From Caenorhabditis elegans (taxonomy: Eukaryota; Nematoda; Chromadorea; Rhabditida; Rhabditidae), in the NCBI RefSeq assembly GCF_000002985.6, contig NC_003284.9, forward strand, positions 4,836,001 through 4,900,000: a DNA stretch of 64,000 nt, given 5' to 3'. Shown here in pieces: positions 15,001-26,647 of this stretch. Each line of letters starts with the position of its first letter. Within the stretch, counting starts at the first letter, position 1. The position numbers and the translations under genes are program-made. The notes below the pieces were generated by a model. The model had not been told where the DNA came from, did not search any database, and saw only the letters and a program-made list of their open reading frames with translations.

Positions 15001-17065
15001 TTCTGCATCTTCGTAAGGCATTCTAAAAGATAATTGAAAATTAAATGATTACAAGAATTCAACTACTCACTTTTCGCGTCGCAACATTGTGTGCCGAGTT
15101 GCAGTGCATCCTCTGTCAATGTGCTTAAACGTAATGACCTGCCATTTCCGATATGGTTTTTCAGAAATCGGTCGTCCTCCAATTAGATGAGTTGGGTTCA
15201 TATTCATAGCAAAGACGCGGTGGCTGTTAGTATGTACAAATAATTCATTGGTAATATAGGGATTGAACTTCATATCGAGTATGCTCTCGTTTTTTTCAAG
15301 TCCAATATCATAAATAGCGCACGGCACTTCTGGCCGCCGAACATCGTACAGGAGGACGTTGGATCCGTTCCAGCAAGCAATTTCAAGGGGTCTTGTCGAA
15401 CAGAGAGCTGTTTTCTGAACACCACCATCGAAGAAGACTGCATTGAAAGCTTTTGGGCATCGGACGTCCATAACACGGAGTGATTCATCATCTCCAACAG
15501 CAAGAAGAAATGGGCCATGCCTGAAAATTTAGAGGAAATTACTATAAAACATTTTAAGGCCACAAAAAACCTACCAAATCCAATCAATAGTATTTACAGG
15601 GGAATATGAATCGTAGTGAGCAATATTCCGTGCTGGTTTCACAAGATCAATGACGGTTACTGTGCTATTTCTGAAAATTACTATTCAATGTTTTTATTTA
15701 GAGTAATATTCAAACATAATCATCTCTTACGCAATCACGCCAATGTCGTGGTGAGACCCGCGGGGGCTCCTTCCATTTCTAGGCTAACTGTCTCCATAAC
15801 AATCACTCTCACTGCCTCCCCCCTCTCTCATTTTTTTATTTCCGAAAATGTTTTCGCGGGTTTTTTGAAACATAACTCATGTAGTTTTTTTTTTCAATTT
15901 AAATGCAAACAAAATTGTGTAAGCGTGATGTTTTATGCTAATTTGATTTGAAAATATGTTTGATTGTGTTTGGAATTTATCGCGTGTAACATTCAGACTT
16001 CTTAGGATAACGTAAAAATGTTTTTATATAATAATTATAAAAAATGCCACTGACGTCCTTTTATCACGATTTTTGGAATATGAATAGCTGTAAATCGAAA
16101 ATAGGGTGCTTTCATGATAGGCAGGCACCCTAATGCCTACCTGCCGCCTTTTTCCTGCACTTTGGTGTCTATGCTCAAGTTTTTGATTGAATAATTTTAA
16201 TAAATGTTGATGAAAATCACATTAAGAAAGTTTTGAAAAAAGTTCGTGTGTATTAGCATCAGGCTCGGGTAGGCGCGATGTCGGCAAACGTTGCTTTAAA
16301 AACAGGCAGGCAGGCGTCTTGGCGCCTATATGAAAGCCTTAGGGAAGACATAACTTATGCCGTTTCTTTTCGACTAATAGCTGATTTTTTTTCAATTCTA
16401 CCCTTGCTCGAATCGCACATATTTGAATGCAACTTACACAGAAGAATCTGTTCTATGATTTACAGCAAGCATTCCTTTGTCGAGTCGTCCAACACGTAAC
16501 CCGTAGATGGTTTCACCAGGCAATGAGCAAAGGTTTTGACCACTGATTTTGGTGCTGTAAAATTGATGATAAGTTGACAAACGTTCGATTCCGGACTCAC
16601 AAGTTGATATCGTTAAAATTACTAATATACCGGGCAAGGCAAATGTCACCGGTATTTTTGGAATATGGAAAATAAGTGATATGTTCGTGAAAGTCGATTG
16701 CAGTCACAAATTCCTGTTTCGATTTGTCAGTCAGTTTATGTTTAAAATATGGTTCACTGCTACGAAACGCGTCCATCGGATGCATGATTTCGCGAACCTA
16801 CAAAAAGATTAGGTATTGATTTTCTTCCATGTCATTATTTTTCGTTAACTCACCGACAAATGGTCCGTTGGGTCATATTCAACAATGATACGTTCACTGA
16901 TAAAACGCATCTCACGTTTCAATCCGAATTCGTTGAATCTGAAACAAAATAAACGTTTCTAAACAGGTAAAATAACTCATTTTCTACTTCAAACCATGAA
17001 ATAACTCACTCATTTGGACATATTTCTTTAAAAATGTCATCAAATCCAATGTCAGGATCAGTCAT
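1..17065 (-). CDS. Giant beta-propeller/zinc-cluster protein, MIOS-like (3' end off window)
   Basis: Seen: 26 phase-consistent exons give at least 4883 codons. Exons, 5' to 3': 17010-17065, 16854-16938, 16631-16797, 16438-16554, 15575-15670, 15071-15520, 14908-15022, 14640-14861, 14417-14588, 14286-14372, 13034-14235, 12810-12986, 12448-12756, 11936-12391, 11517-11889, 10570-11453, 10110-10496, 9902-10060, 1973-9553, 1759-1923, 1273-1716, 1126-1226, 778-1081, 470-718, 172-341, 1-122 (incomplete). Residues about 50-330 contain WD-like blades (MDVRCPKAF, LLYDVRRPEVP). Acidic and proline-rich linkers follow, then a Cys cluster near 1671-1719, a disordered basic insert 1839-4365 and a helical part. 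In the helical part, RDKLLFIINL and GLDRLPFVGLG followed by VESGDPQ resemble the MIOS solenoid of GATOR2, the amino-acid-sensing regulator of TORC1. Gene structure is sure. The MIOS link is inference (about 0.4); TFIIIC90-like or TAF1C-like propeller proteins are alternatives. The start lies 10 nt after a TTTTCAG acceptor. Confidence 0.85.
1973..9553 (-). other. Single 7581-nt coding exon (disordered basic insert)
   Basis: One exon of 2527 codons stays open with no stop and joins in phase to both neighbours: acceptor TTTGCAG before residue I1839, donor TAC|GTAAGT at its 3' end. The product is rich in Lys, Ser, Pro, Arg and Thr. It has no recognisable fold, many SP/TP dipeptides and repeated basic stretches (RRSKKGIRSRKKYKKN and similar). 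Such length is exceptional for a worm exon. The composition suggests an intrinsically disordered, perhaps nucleic-acid-binding or phospho-regulated segment; this is inference. Confidence 0.85.
10110..10496 (-). other. Cys-rich zinc-binding-like exon of the giant gene
   Basis: This exon codes for residues 1657-1785. Cys pairs sit at 1671/1674 (CSAC), 1685/1688 (CIVC) and 1707/1710 (CLIC), with further Cys at 1697 and 1719 and His at 1704, 1724 and 1725. Spacing and the CLICGNNIYKFSC motif look like the treble-clef/RING-type zinc modules at the C-terminus of MIOS and related propeller proteins, but here the module lies in the middle of the chain. Zinc binding is inferred from spacing only. Confidence 0.55.
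16120..16330. repeat. GGCAGGCA-type dispersed repeat in intron 4
   Basis: The 767-nt intron 15671-16437 holds GGCAGGCA at 16120-16127, the inverted TGCCTACCTGCC at 16134-16145, and a second block at about 16304-16327 with AGGCAGGCAGGCG followed by GGCGCC. This mix of short inverted GC-rich words in an AT-rich intron is typical of small worm inverted-repeat elements. The family is not identified. Confidence 0.5.
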
Positions 17066-17075
17066 TGTCACACAA

Positions 17076-17082
17076 CTGAAAA
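17076..17082 (-). other. Probable trans-splice (SL1) acceptor of the giant gene
   Basis: The minus strand reads TTTTCAG 10 nt before the ATG at 17065, with no obvious donor close upstream. A consensus acceptor this near a start codon is the usual sign of SL1 trans-splicing in worms. A 5' UTR intron is the alternative. Confidence 0.5.
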
Positions 17083-18402
17083 GGAAATTCTGGCTAGCAA
17101 AAAATTGAAGTTTAGTGAATAAAACTAAAAGAAACACATTAGAATATAAGGTTTGAAACACAAAGAGTGTCCAACTCTTTTATCTTCGAGTCGTATCTTC
17201 GGCCGCGGCCACGACCACTTGCGAGACAACGCTGCGATGGAAGAGACGCAGATGGATAGTCTAAACAACACAACAGAGAATGTATTAATGGCAATTTGCC
17301 GTCGAATGAGGCGACACTCAATGGGCAGACGTTAGTTTGTCGGAAGGGTTATGAAGGCAAATATTGTTATCAGCATGGTGCAGTGTCATGTTTGTTACCA
17401 TAAAATTATCCGTAAATTAGTATTTTCATTAATTCAAAAAATCAAACTTTGAAACTAAAACTTGTTATTTCTACAAGAACAAACAATTTAAAAATCAAAA
17501 TGTGTAAGATTCGTTGTGCCAAATAGTGGCCAAGAGCGCTGTGCATTTTTTTCTGCAATTCTACAGAATATGTCTAGGCGGTTTTTACCCTAAATGACAG
17601 TAAATAATCACAATGTTCCAAACATAACTGTAAAAAGTCATACAATGATCAAAATAATGTTTTTCAATTGTGCAAAGAAAAAAATAGAAGAAGACTGAAC
17701 TTATTTTTTTTCCTGCACAAAATGATCTAGCTGTAACATTTTTCCGGCTAAATTCATTCATTAAAAATATTTAAAAGCCTGTTTTGTAGCATAATTTATC
17801 GAATTTTCAGACTTTTACAGGAAAGTTAATTTGATTACCCGAAGAAATTTGCTGAAACTAGAGTTGGTGTGGAAATCGATAATCTAACGTGTGTAAAAAC
17901 TATCATATATTCCAAGGAAAGTGTCTGGAAAACGAGCACTTTGAGTTTTATAGCAACAACCAAAAATAAACTGGATAACTTTTTTAATCTGCTAAATTCG
18001 TTGAGAAAAGCTATTTTCGTAGTCACTTTGCCGAATTCTTCTCTGTCCTGGCTTTTTTTTGTAATATAATATAATTATTTATAGATGAAAGTATAAAAAA
18101 CTTGATGGAAATGCAAATACATAATATAAAAAAAATATGCGTACAAAATGACATTTTAAAAATATTCGAAAAACAAAAGACAAAGCACAGAGTGTTGCTA
18201 TTATCCATAACCGGAATTGAAAGTTCACGGGAAAGAAAGAAAAGTCCAGAGACTAGACATATGTTTCTTGACGGTAAATTGGGCGTAGTATATCCGGATC
18301 TGAAAATTGAAAAGAAAACATAGAAAAAGTTATCGAAAAGTGTTAGAGTTAAGTGATGTGAACGTGTTGGTGAGAGCAAGGTGAGAGCAAAACTCTCATT
18401 TT
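17083..18402. other. Intergenic: add-1 3' UTR and promoter of the giant gene
   Basis: About 1.3 kb between two minus-strand genes. The right part should hold the add-1 3' UTR; the left part (17150-17340) is GC-richer and promoter-like. The rest is AT-rich with no supportable coding exon. The two ORFs of about 60 codons facing each other at 17139-17335 lack splice or homology support. Confidence 0.5.
17243..17251 (-). promoter_or_regulatory. CTGCGTCTC promoter motif
   Basis: GAGACGCAG on the plus strand (CTGCGTCTC on the minus) is a word over-represented in worm promoters. It lies about 180 bp upstream of the minus-strand start at 17065, in a GC-richer patch (17195-17260) that includes GGCCGCGGCC. 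It probably belongs to the promoter of the giant gene. Confidence 0.4.
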
Positions 18403-21400
18403 TCATTTGTCCTTTTTTCGCATAAATGACAAAAATCCTTTCTTTTTCTTCTTTTTCTCATCTTTTGTAGGCTTCTGAAATAAAAAACGGTGTAAAATAA
18501 GTGCTTGATTAGTCCCAAAAGCAGAGAAGTTAGCAAATATTTCAATCTTATTTGAAGGTAGAGTAGAGTCAGTGGGGTTTTGCCCAAAATAACAGAAAAC
18601 AGTTTATATATAGAGAATACAACTGTAAAAAGTTTAATTTTTTCATTGAATTTTTTTAAAATTTTTCAGAAATTGTTAAAATATCAAAAAAAAACTTCTA
18701 ATTTGAAAAAAAACATTATTAAAAATTTAATATATTACTTTATAGTTTTTCTGTTATTTATGGCAAGAAACCTCATTCTTTTTTAAGTTTGAAACATTTG
18801 AAAAACTATTTGCTTCCAAAAATTCTTACTTCTTCTTCAGACGCTGTAGTGCACGATCGAGACGTTGTATTGCCTAAATGTTACAACTCAGTTATTGATT
18901 AGTTAGCTGATGCGCTCGAAAAAAAAGTGAAAACACAAATAGACACCACGTAGTTACAAATATACCTTCACTTGTTCCTTGAGTCGACGAAAATCGCGTC
19001 ATTTTAACTTTTTCAGGGTACTCTGTCGAAATTGACATCGGAGAAGGGTGATCGCCTGTACACAAAGAGTTAGAAAATCTGTGAAAGTTATAAAAAGCTT
19101 TGAAGCCACCACACACATGCTACACAGAAAGAATAAGGAAAATAAACCTACAATCGAACACAACTGACTGGCTCATGTACGACGTATTGACGCTTTCTTC
19201 GGAAGTTCGGACTGGAAATATGGAAAATAGGCATTCAAATAATTTAAAACACTGGAAAACAAAGCGATAGAAAACAGGCGCATCGATAAAATGTGAAGGA
19301 GCAACCACATAAAAATTACCATTATTCGGGGAGATTCCGGCATTCAGGCCGTCGTCAGATGCGCTCAGAGCCGCTTGAGAAAGTTTATGTTCTCGTACTC
19401 CTTGCATTAAGGAAACTGTATCTGGAATAATTTTTGAAAATCGGCTGGTTACAACTAGAGAAGCTATTTTTAGACCTTTGTCAGCAATATATTTTCAAAA
19501 ATATATTTTGTAAGTGGAGCCAAAAAGAACATACTCAAAACAAGTGGCATCCCACAAGTGTTTTGAACCCCAGATTTTCAGTTAAAAACTCGCAACACAA
19601 CATGGATTTTTTGCAGTGTTTATTTTATTTTATTACGTTTTAAATAAAGGAATTTCAGTTTTCGTTTTCAAAAACGACTTTAAAAATTGCTGTTTTTTTG
19701 TTTCAGCTACCTTACCAGCTTCAACCTCATCGTATTGAGAGTAACCACTTCTCGCTGAGACAGGAGCGCTTTGCGAGTTCTTGGCCTTCACCATGTCTAC
19801 ATATTTCTTGATGTCTGCATCAGTTTCTACAGAGAATGGATTCGGCGCATAGATTTGGTGGTACACCTGAGCATGATGCTGAAATTGCCTATCAATGATT
19901 CCCTTGCTGGCAGTTCCGATAAGTATTGCTCGGTCAGCGGTCGAGCTCTGTCCGACTGTTCCGTCATTATCAGGCTGAAAGATTACAAAATAATAAATGA
20001 ATTTTCAAGACGGGATATTTCACTTTAATCAATAGTGCAATGTCTTCATATGTCACACTGTCCAAAATCTGGCTTTGTGGTCCAGCAGAAAGAGTTCCCA
20101 GTCTGTTGTTTTCTTTGATAGCTTTTTGTTTTTCTTTAAATTCTTTAGGATTTGAAGACGCAGGACTGAATTGATGAACACTGCTGATTTTGACAGGGGT
20201 TCCACTCGCGGATGGAACGTTGACGTCATGAACCCACTGAAATGATTTGAACTTGTGTAAATTTAAAACACTTTAAAATTAATTTTTTCTCCAATGATTT
20301 ATCATAGATGTTTAATTTGAACTCAATAACCAAATGCGACCGAATTTTATAATGAGACTTCTCAAAAAACTTTAATACATATTTTTATTGCGGATCAAAA
20401 TTTTCAAAACACAATTAGGCACAGCCTGAATCGATAGTTGGTATTGGAGCAATTTTGAACATTTTCTGACACTACTCCAATATTGAAAAATACATTTTTT
20501 TATTGCGTTAGCATAACATGTATTCATAATGTGCATAATGACAACAATCCAAAAATTAGTGACATAGAAATTATCCAAAACAAAAATTCACTAGTAGGGC
20601 CCACCCATATCATAGCTATTTGGGTTTTCAAATCTCTGTTTATAGTTTTTAATTTAATGTTTCTTCAAATTTTTTTGTACATTTATATGAAAATAACTGT
20701 GTAAACATAATGACACAAACCATCAGAAGTTCATGTACAAATTTTATTTTCGTACTGCAAAAGTTGAAAACAGTTCTTACTTTAGTTATCTTCTTTGGGT
20801 TATCTGCTCCATACTCCAAAAATTCAACCTTCTGATATGCATTTGGACTGTTCATCCAACGAACCCGCTCCTGCTCCTTGCGCAGTAAAGCCAGACGATG
20901 TGCAGATACACTTTCCAAGTTTGTTTCATCAATTTGTCCATAAGCTGATGTAGTTGGCGGAACAGCAACATCATTGTTGTTCACCATTGACGTAGACATT
21001 GCAGATTTGGGCCGCAGTTGTGGTTGACGATAGACGTGCCCGGTTTGAAAATTCTATAATTAGTAGCAATTTTTAGTGAAACAACTGTGAGCAGGGCGAA
21101 AAAATTCTGCTCACCGCATGATCCAACACTCTCATCCAAGACTCCCATTCTAATTCTCCGACTCTCCAATCAACTGTTCCATTTCGTTTCAGGGAATTCG
21201 CTACAAAAGCATTATAGATGTATTTTAAATTTCAATATATATTGCAGAATCTTACTATTTCGAGAATTTCTGAACGCTCTTTGTATTGCTTTCTCTTCCG
21301 GAATGATGAGGTTGTCAAGTCCAGCCCTTGCGGCACGTACCTTACAAAAATATTTTGTTTTTGGAAACTTTGATTATGTATTTTGTATTTGATATGAAAT

Positions 21401-24036
21401 AATATTTCTCATTTATTATAACTTTTCTAAACCTGATGGTCACAAGCAGTGACTAAGTTGCGCATAATTATAGATGTCTCTTCAACGGAATTTCCAACAA
21501 CAAAACATCCTTCTCCTCTGATCAGCAGAACCTTAAATGTTTTAATCCCATCGTCATTTCATAAAAAATAAGCATTTGGCGATAGAATTGAACTACTGGC
21601 GGCAGGGCAGCGTGTAATTTTTAAATATGAGAAACTTCAAAAACCTGAGTTTCGCATGCTATCACAGTGTTGTTGGCTAGAAAAGTGGCATGCTCGATAG
21701 TGTCACCGACAACAAGGAATCCTTGATTGCGGAGGAAAAGGACCTGAAACGAAGCATAGAAAAGCGGATAGAAAAGCAGTTCAAAGTAAAGCTAACGCAC
21801 GTTTTTGTCTCCAAGATTTGCAATAATTTCGTCAAATTGAATATCATCATCACCAATGTCCTGAAAAGAAAATTCAACAATTTTTTTGATTTTATAGTTA
21901 AAGTCATGTGAAAGGTTAATGAAAATTTAAACCGTTCGAAGGTCGACGATGAACTTTTCTATATCTACTTTAAGTACTAAAACTACCGATTTACATGATA
22001 AACTTTTTCAAATTTTGGCAAAGTACCAAAACTTTGACTGGAAAAAAATCATCAAAAAATAATTTTAAAAAACGGTTGCCGATTTTGCTTCTAGTTTCTT
22101 TAACCTTCAGATTTTCAATTTTCTCTCGTTCACACTTAAATTTTTCAGATTATGAAAATAACCACACAAGTGATTGTTTTTCTTCAAATTCAATATTTTT
22201 GCTAACCTGATAATCGTGATATCCAACTGGCCCAAGCACCATTGCTTCCTTACATAGAGGCAATAAACCACATTTCATACTAGCCACAGCCGCCACAATT
22301 GCCGTGTGCATATGAAGAATGCATCTGACCATTGGGTGAGCTTTGTAAATTGCAGAATGAAGAAGAAACGCAGGCTTAACTTGATGAGTGCAAAAATAAG
22401 TCGTTTTTGATTTTAAAGGTACCTGGTTGACTCCAGCTTTCAGTGTCCCGCAATCCAGAATTTTTCCATTTTCATCTATCTTCACGATGGTCGCAGCAGT
22501 GATTTCATGGTAGAGAAGACCAAATGGATTCATCAGAAAAGTGTTATCCTCATCGTTGGTTCGATACTAAATCAATTTTGTTAAAATTCTTCTAGAAAGG
22601 TAAATATGGTGTTTTTACTTTTGTAGAAGTTTCATAGAAATATAATTTTAATACATTTTTTTAAACACGTCGTTAATGGACCTGCTAGTTAACTCACGTC
22701 GGAAAATAAAGTGGTGTGTAACCGGAACACAACACTGAACAAAAAAAATCCCAATTTAAAGCTGATTAATCCTTACATTTTGGCAGCTGTTTCAGAAGTT
22801 TCGTATTTTAATAAAGTTGAAATTCATACAATTTCTACACGCGTTGTATTTGCTATATTGTAAAATAAATTTGGTTGATTGCAAAATTTTACTTTAAACC
22901 ACAGGTTCAAGTTTTAAATTTTTGTGGTAATTTTAAAAAGTCAATACTTCAAGCACCCTACCGAGATTTCGTTATGAATCCCTTGTGACCACTGGAACAG
23001 GTCAGCTAGTCGAAACAAGCATGCCAATTTGTTTCTCTGGATACGTTCCGCTTTTGAATACTTCTCGTTTCCACGAAGATCAGCAATTGCAATGGTGTTT
23101 CCACCTGAAACATAGATTACATGATTTATCGGAAATTGTCAACTTACAGAAGTTCAAGTTTGTAAAAATATTGCAATTTTGTTTATGCATGGGAATCTTA
23201 GATTTTTGATATTATAATACTTTACTAGAAAAACAAAAAAAGTATATCTACTTTTGTGTCACAAGGTTTCAGCATAGCTAAAATTCGTATAGGAAAGTTT
23301 TCTGCATTATAACATGTTGTAACTCCTCGTGTGAATAAGCATAAATCGAGTTTCTTTTGTCAAAATAAGGAAAAAAAACCAAGTTATCCGTTTTTCGAAT
23401 ACATTATTCCAAAATATAATACAAACCATATGTGTGAAGGTTGCCAAACGACATGTTTCCTTGTGGAACTGTGAGGTCCGAAAGTTTCTGGAGTACTTGC
23501 AAGTGATCCGGATCCGTACGTGCTGTATCACACTCCTAGATGTAAAATGTTTTGTACAAAATTACATTTATTGAAACAAAATAACGAGAAAAAAGACAAA
23601 TTACAAACCTGACGAATAACTTCTTCTAGCTCGTGGCAGAATGATTTTGATTCAAGTATCTGTTGCACTCTTTTCCGTCTCTCCATCTCTGACAAATCCT
23701 CCTAAAATAGAGCATTTCTCATCCATCTTTTAAGCTGATTAAAGAGCGAGCACTCCTTTCTCTTCTTCTCTTGCATTTTCCATTCAATTTCCCAAGTCTT
23801 TTCAAAAAATGACACTGCGCTAATAATGGCAGGTTTCATTAATTGAAGTTCTTGGAAAAAGAGAAAAAAGAGAGCTGAGGAGGGAAAACTTGATGTGCTC
23901 TAGTTTTTTTTACGGAAAAACTTGGAGCAGCACTTACTTTGATTACTGCCGGTCTTTGCAAATCTTTGATATATTCAGGGTCATCTGGGTCTCGATAGTA
24001 TGGACGTTCCCGTTCCTTCTCTTTTCTTCCAATCAT
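18403..24036 (-). CDS. add-1: Alpha-adducin homolog ADD-1
   Basis: Adducin caps actin filaments and recruits spectrin to the membrane skeleton. Exons: 23938-24036, 23609-23701, 23427-23535, 22962-23104, 22423-22566, 22207-22374, 21801-21860, then 21645-21743 or 21433-21531, 21256-21340, 21115-21200, 20781-21053, 20024-20236, 19716-19974, 19320-19421, 19152-19211, 18966-19055, 18830-18873, 18403-18474. The product is 732 aa. Seen: adducin N-terminal block ([20 protein letters not shown]), class II aldolase-like head about 109-330 ([31 protein letters not shown]), neck ([23 protein letters not shown]), tail ([16 protein letters not shown]) and a C-terminal Lys-rich MARCKS-like motif ([17 protein letters not shown]), the family's calmodulin/lipid-binding end. 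The start sits directly on a TTTCAG acceptor, so trans-splicing or extra 5' exons are possible. Confidence 0.95.
21433..21531 (-). other. add-1: add-1 alternative exon, downstream copy (A)
   Basis: This exon is 99 nt, phase 0 to 0, and codes for [19 protein letters not shown] and 14 more residues ending VTACDHQ. It aligns residue for residue with the exon at 21645-21743 and with the single adducin segment VLILRNHGLVSVGESVEEA known from mammals. Its acceptor is a weak TTTAAG; its donor is CAG|GTTTAG. Confidence 0.8.
21645..21743 (-). other. add-1: add-1 alternative exon, upstream copy (B)
   Basis: This exon is 99 nt, phase 0 to 0, and codes for [19 protein letters not shown] and 14 more residues ending VIACETQ. 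It has the same length, phase and position in the head domain as the copy 113 nt downstream. Including both would duplicate a core strand and helix of the aldolase-like fold, so they are probably mutually exclusive. The acceptor TTTCGTTTCAG is strong. Confidence 0.8.
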
Positions 24037-25537
24037 CTGAAACTTTATTGAAGTTTAAGAAAATTGAAAATGAGATTGAAATATTGAAATTCAAGAAAAA
24101 ATCACAAAGTTTAGAAAAGTAAACATTACTTTGCAAATATGAAAATGGGATGTAGTGTACAAATATGAATTTAAAAATAAAAATAATAAAATTATTCTAA
24201 ATGTGCGATGATTTTCTGAATTATGTTTAAATTCCCGCGCAAATGGATGGCCTACTTTTGATATTGTCTTGTTTTCCTGTTTCATTATTGGTCTTTTAAC
24301 GTTAAATTTCTGTTTGTCAAATTTTTAGACATTTTTTCAAGATGAAAAACTGTTATAAAGGTGTTAACAGTTGAACTTACTAAAGATTGAAATATCAAAT
24401 TAAGTAAAAAAGGGTTCACAAGTTATCGGAAACTGTATTTACAAATAAGGATTTTTTAAGATATGCTAAATCGGATGTATACAATTTCATGAAAATAATT
24501 TGACATTTCTACTAGCACACAGCTTACACAAAGCTGTACTAAAAAGCATGAATTGATCGAAAAATAGTTCATTCAGCGTGAGACTATTCGATGGCGAGCC
24601 ATCTGATTTGTATACAAAATTTGGTTATTGCATACCTCCTGCGTTATATAACATTTGCTCTACGGGTGGCACACTTGCCATGAGAAAGTGTATACATCTA
24701 ATTACCTATGAAGCATGGCAAACGGTAATATTGAAAAATATTAATTGGAAATGTGAATTTGACCCTAAAATGTTTGTGGTTTTTGCGTCAGTCAAATTCT
24801 CCAACACACTACTTTTGTCTGCGATGGAAGCGATAAACGGCAAACAAGAATGAGAACCTTAAGGTATCCGCCTGTTGCGATAAAGTTCTTCTTATGTCAA
24901 ATCTAATTTAAGGAATGAGGGAAGAAAAGGAAGACCGAAAAGAAACTCAAGTCTACATGTACTCTATTTTGGAGAAAGATAGAAAGAGGCGCCGAGCAGA
25001 AAACCCAAGACATTTTATTCAGGATGGTTAATCACAATGAAAAGAAAATGGAATAAATAGAATGCACTTGTCCGAGTGGTGCACAAGTAGGGTGGCTCAA
25101 ATGAAAAAGAACGGTGAAGCAAAATGGAAGTGGAAATTTTCGAATTGAGCTAGGCCAATTAGTTTTGTGAGATTTCATTACTTTTTGGGAAAGTAACCAT
25201 TTTTCCGCAAACAGAGTTTTATAACTCAAAATAAATTTGTCAAAATTTAAAAATCGGTTTGAACTTTTCAGATTAATTATTCCGATAAGATAATATTGCA
25301 GCACTACTACGAAATGCTGAAACAATATTTCTATTTAAAAATTCTAAGCTTTTTCAATAATTTGCGGTCAATGCAATTATTTATAATACCACTTACTGTA
25401 AAATTCTTAGTCTGAAATTTGAAATGCTTTAACTTTCAGAAACTTGAAATACTCTTCCAAAAAAACCCCAAACTGGTGTTTAACCAATGCGGCAACAATA
25501 GAAGAAACATGCCGAATTGCGATTAAATCTTATATCA

Positions 25538-25556
25538 AACACACACGCACACACAC
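25538..25556. repeat. CA microsatellite
   Basis: An imperfect (CA)n tract of about 19 nt in the intergenic region. A similar short tract, (AC)7, lies at 39570-39583. Confidence 0.7.
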
Positions 25557-26647
25557 CTATGGTGACGATAGTAAAACAAACTATTTGTTTTAACCTTTTT
25601 GATTAAATAGATCTGATAAAAAGAACAAGTGGAGAAAACAGGAAAACAAAACATGTATCTCTCGCCCTTTTTCCTCACCTTGAATCAATTACCCTTCTTG
25701 GAGACTTTTATTGAGAAAAGTTAGGGAAGTAAATAGAAAGTGAGAAAAACGAAAGAATTGAAAAAAGATCGCTGCTGTCAATTGAGCGAAACAGAATCTT
25801 TATTCAAATCAAGGTTGTCTATCGGTTTCTGGAGACTCAAAAAGGCAGTGTTCATTTGTTGTGTATCTTTTGGCTTGGAGAAAAGACGAAACACGCCTTA
25901 CGGTTCATTGAAAACACCGAATTTCGAAAGCTAAACTGTTTGCTATTCAAAACAAAAGCTCAACAACAGTGATATGATTTTTGAATTCAGTTTTGCGTGG
26001 AAAACCAAATAATCAAATAGGAAGTCAGAGAACGCTGAGAAAAAGAATCGATAAACTCGCTGCGTTACTGTACAATACTCGTTGCTCGAAACAGTTGTCA
26101 TAAAAATTTGATGTGCCCGTAAGGCAAAGAGAGAATAAAACGTATTGAGAAGAAGAGAGTTTGGAAAGCGAGAAGTGGAAGAATATGAACAGGCAAACTT
26201 TTTCGGAACAAAACTATTCTGCAAAAAAGAGGAGCAGTACACAAGATGTGCTATCAGTTGTCATCTAGATAGTGCCATTTGGAGCATTTCGTAGCGACCG
26301 ACAACACACACAAATAATGAGTTGAAGTGTGAAATGGGAGGCATGGAATAGAACATTTGTCAGACCATGCACCAGCCGCCCGATGGTCTATCTTACACGC
26401 ACTCGAATTTGCATTTCGTTTAAAGAACCCAAGGCGGTCGGAGAGAGTGCGTTTGAATAATTAGATCGTCCAACAATAACATTGGCGAAACATGGATCCG
26501 GCAACAAAGAATCTTACAGTTTGTGGTTGTAAATATTTTTAAATCTTTGTGATCAGAGAATGATAGCTTCGAAGTTTCAATGAAAAAGTGCTTTTGAGGC
26601 GAACTCTGGAATTACTACATTTCCGCAAACATTATTACACCTTGTTA

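Noticed and set aside
24578..24853. 91-codon plus-strand ORF upstream of add-1
   Set aside because: No signal peptide, domain or splice signals, and AT-rich composition like its surroundings. Kept only as a note in the intergenic entry.
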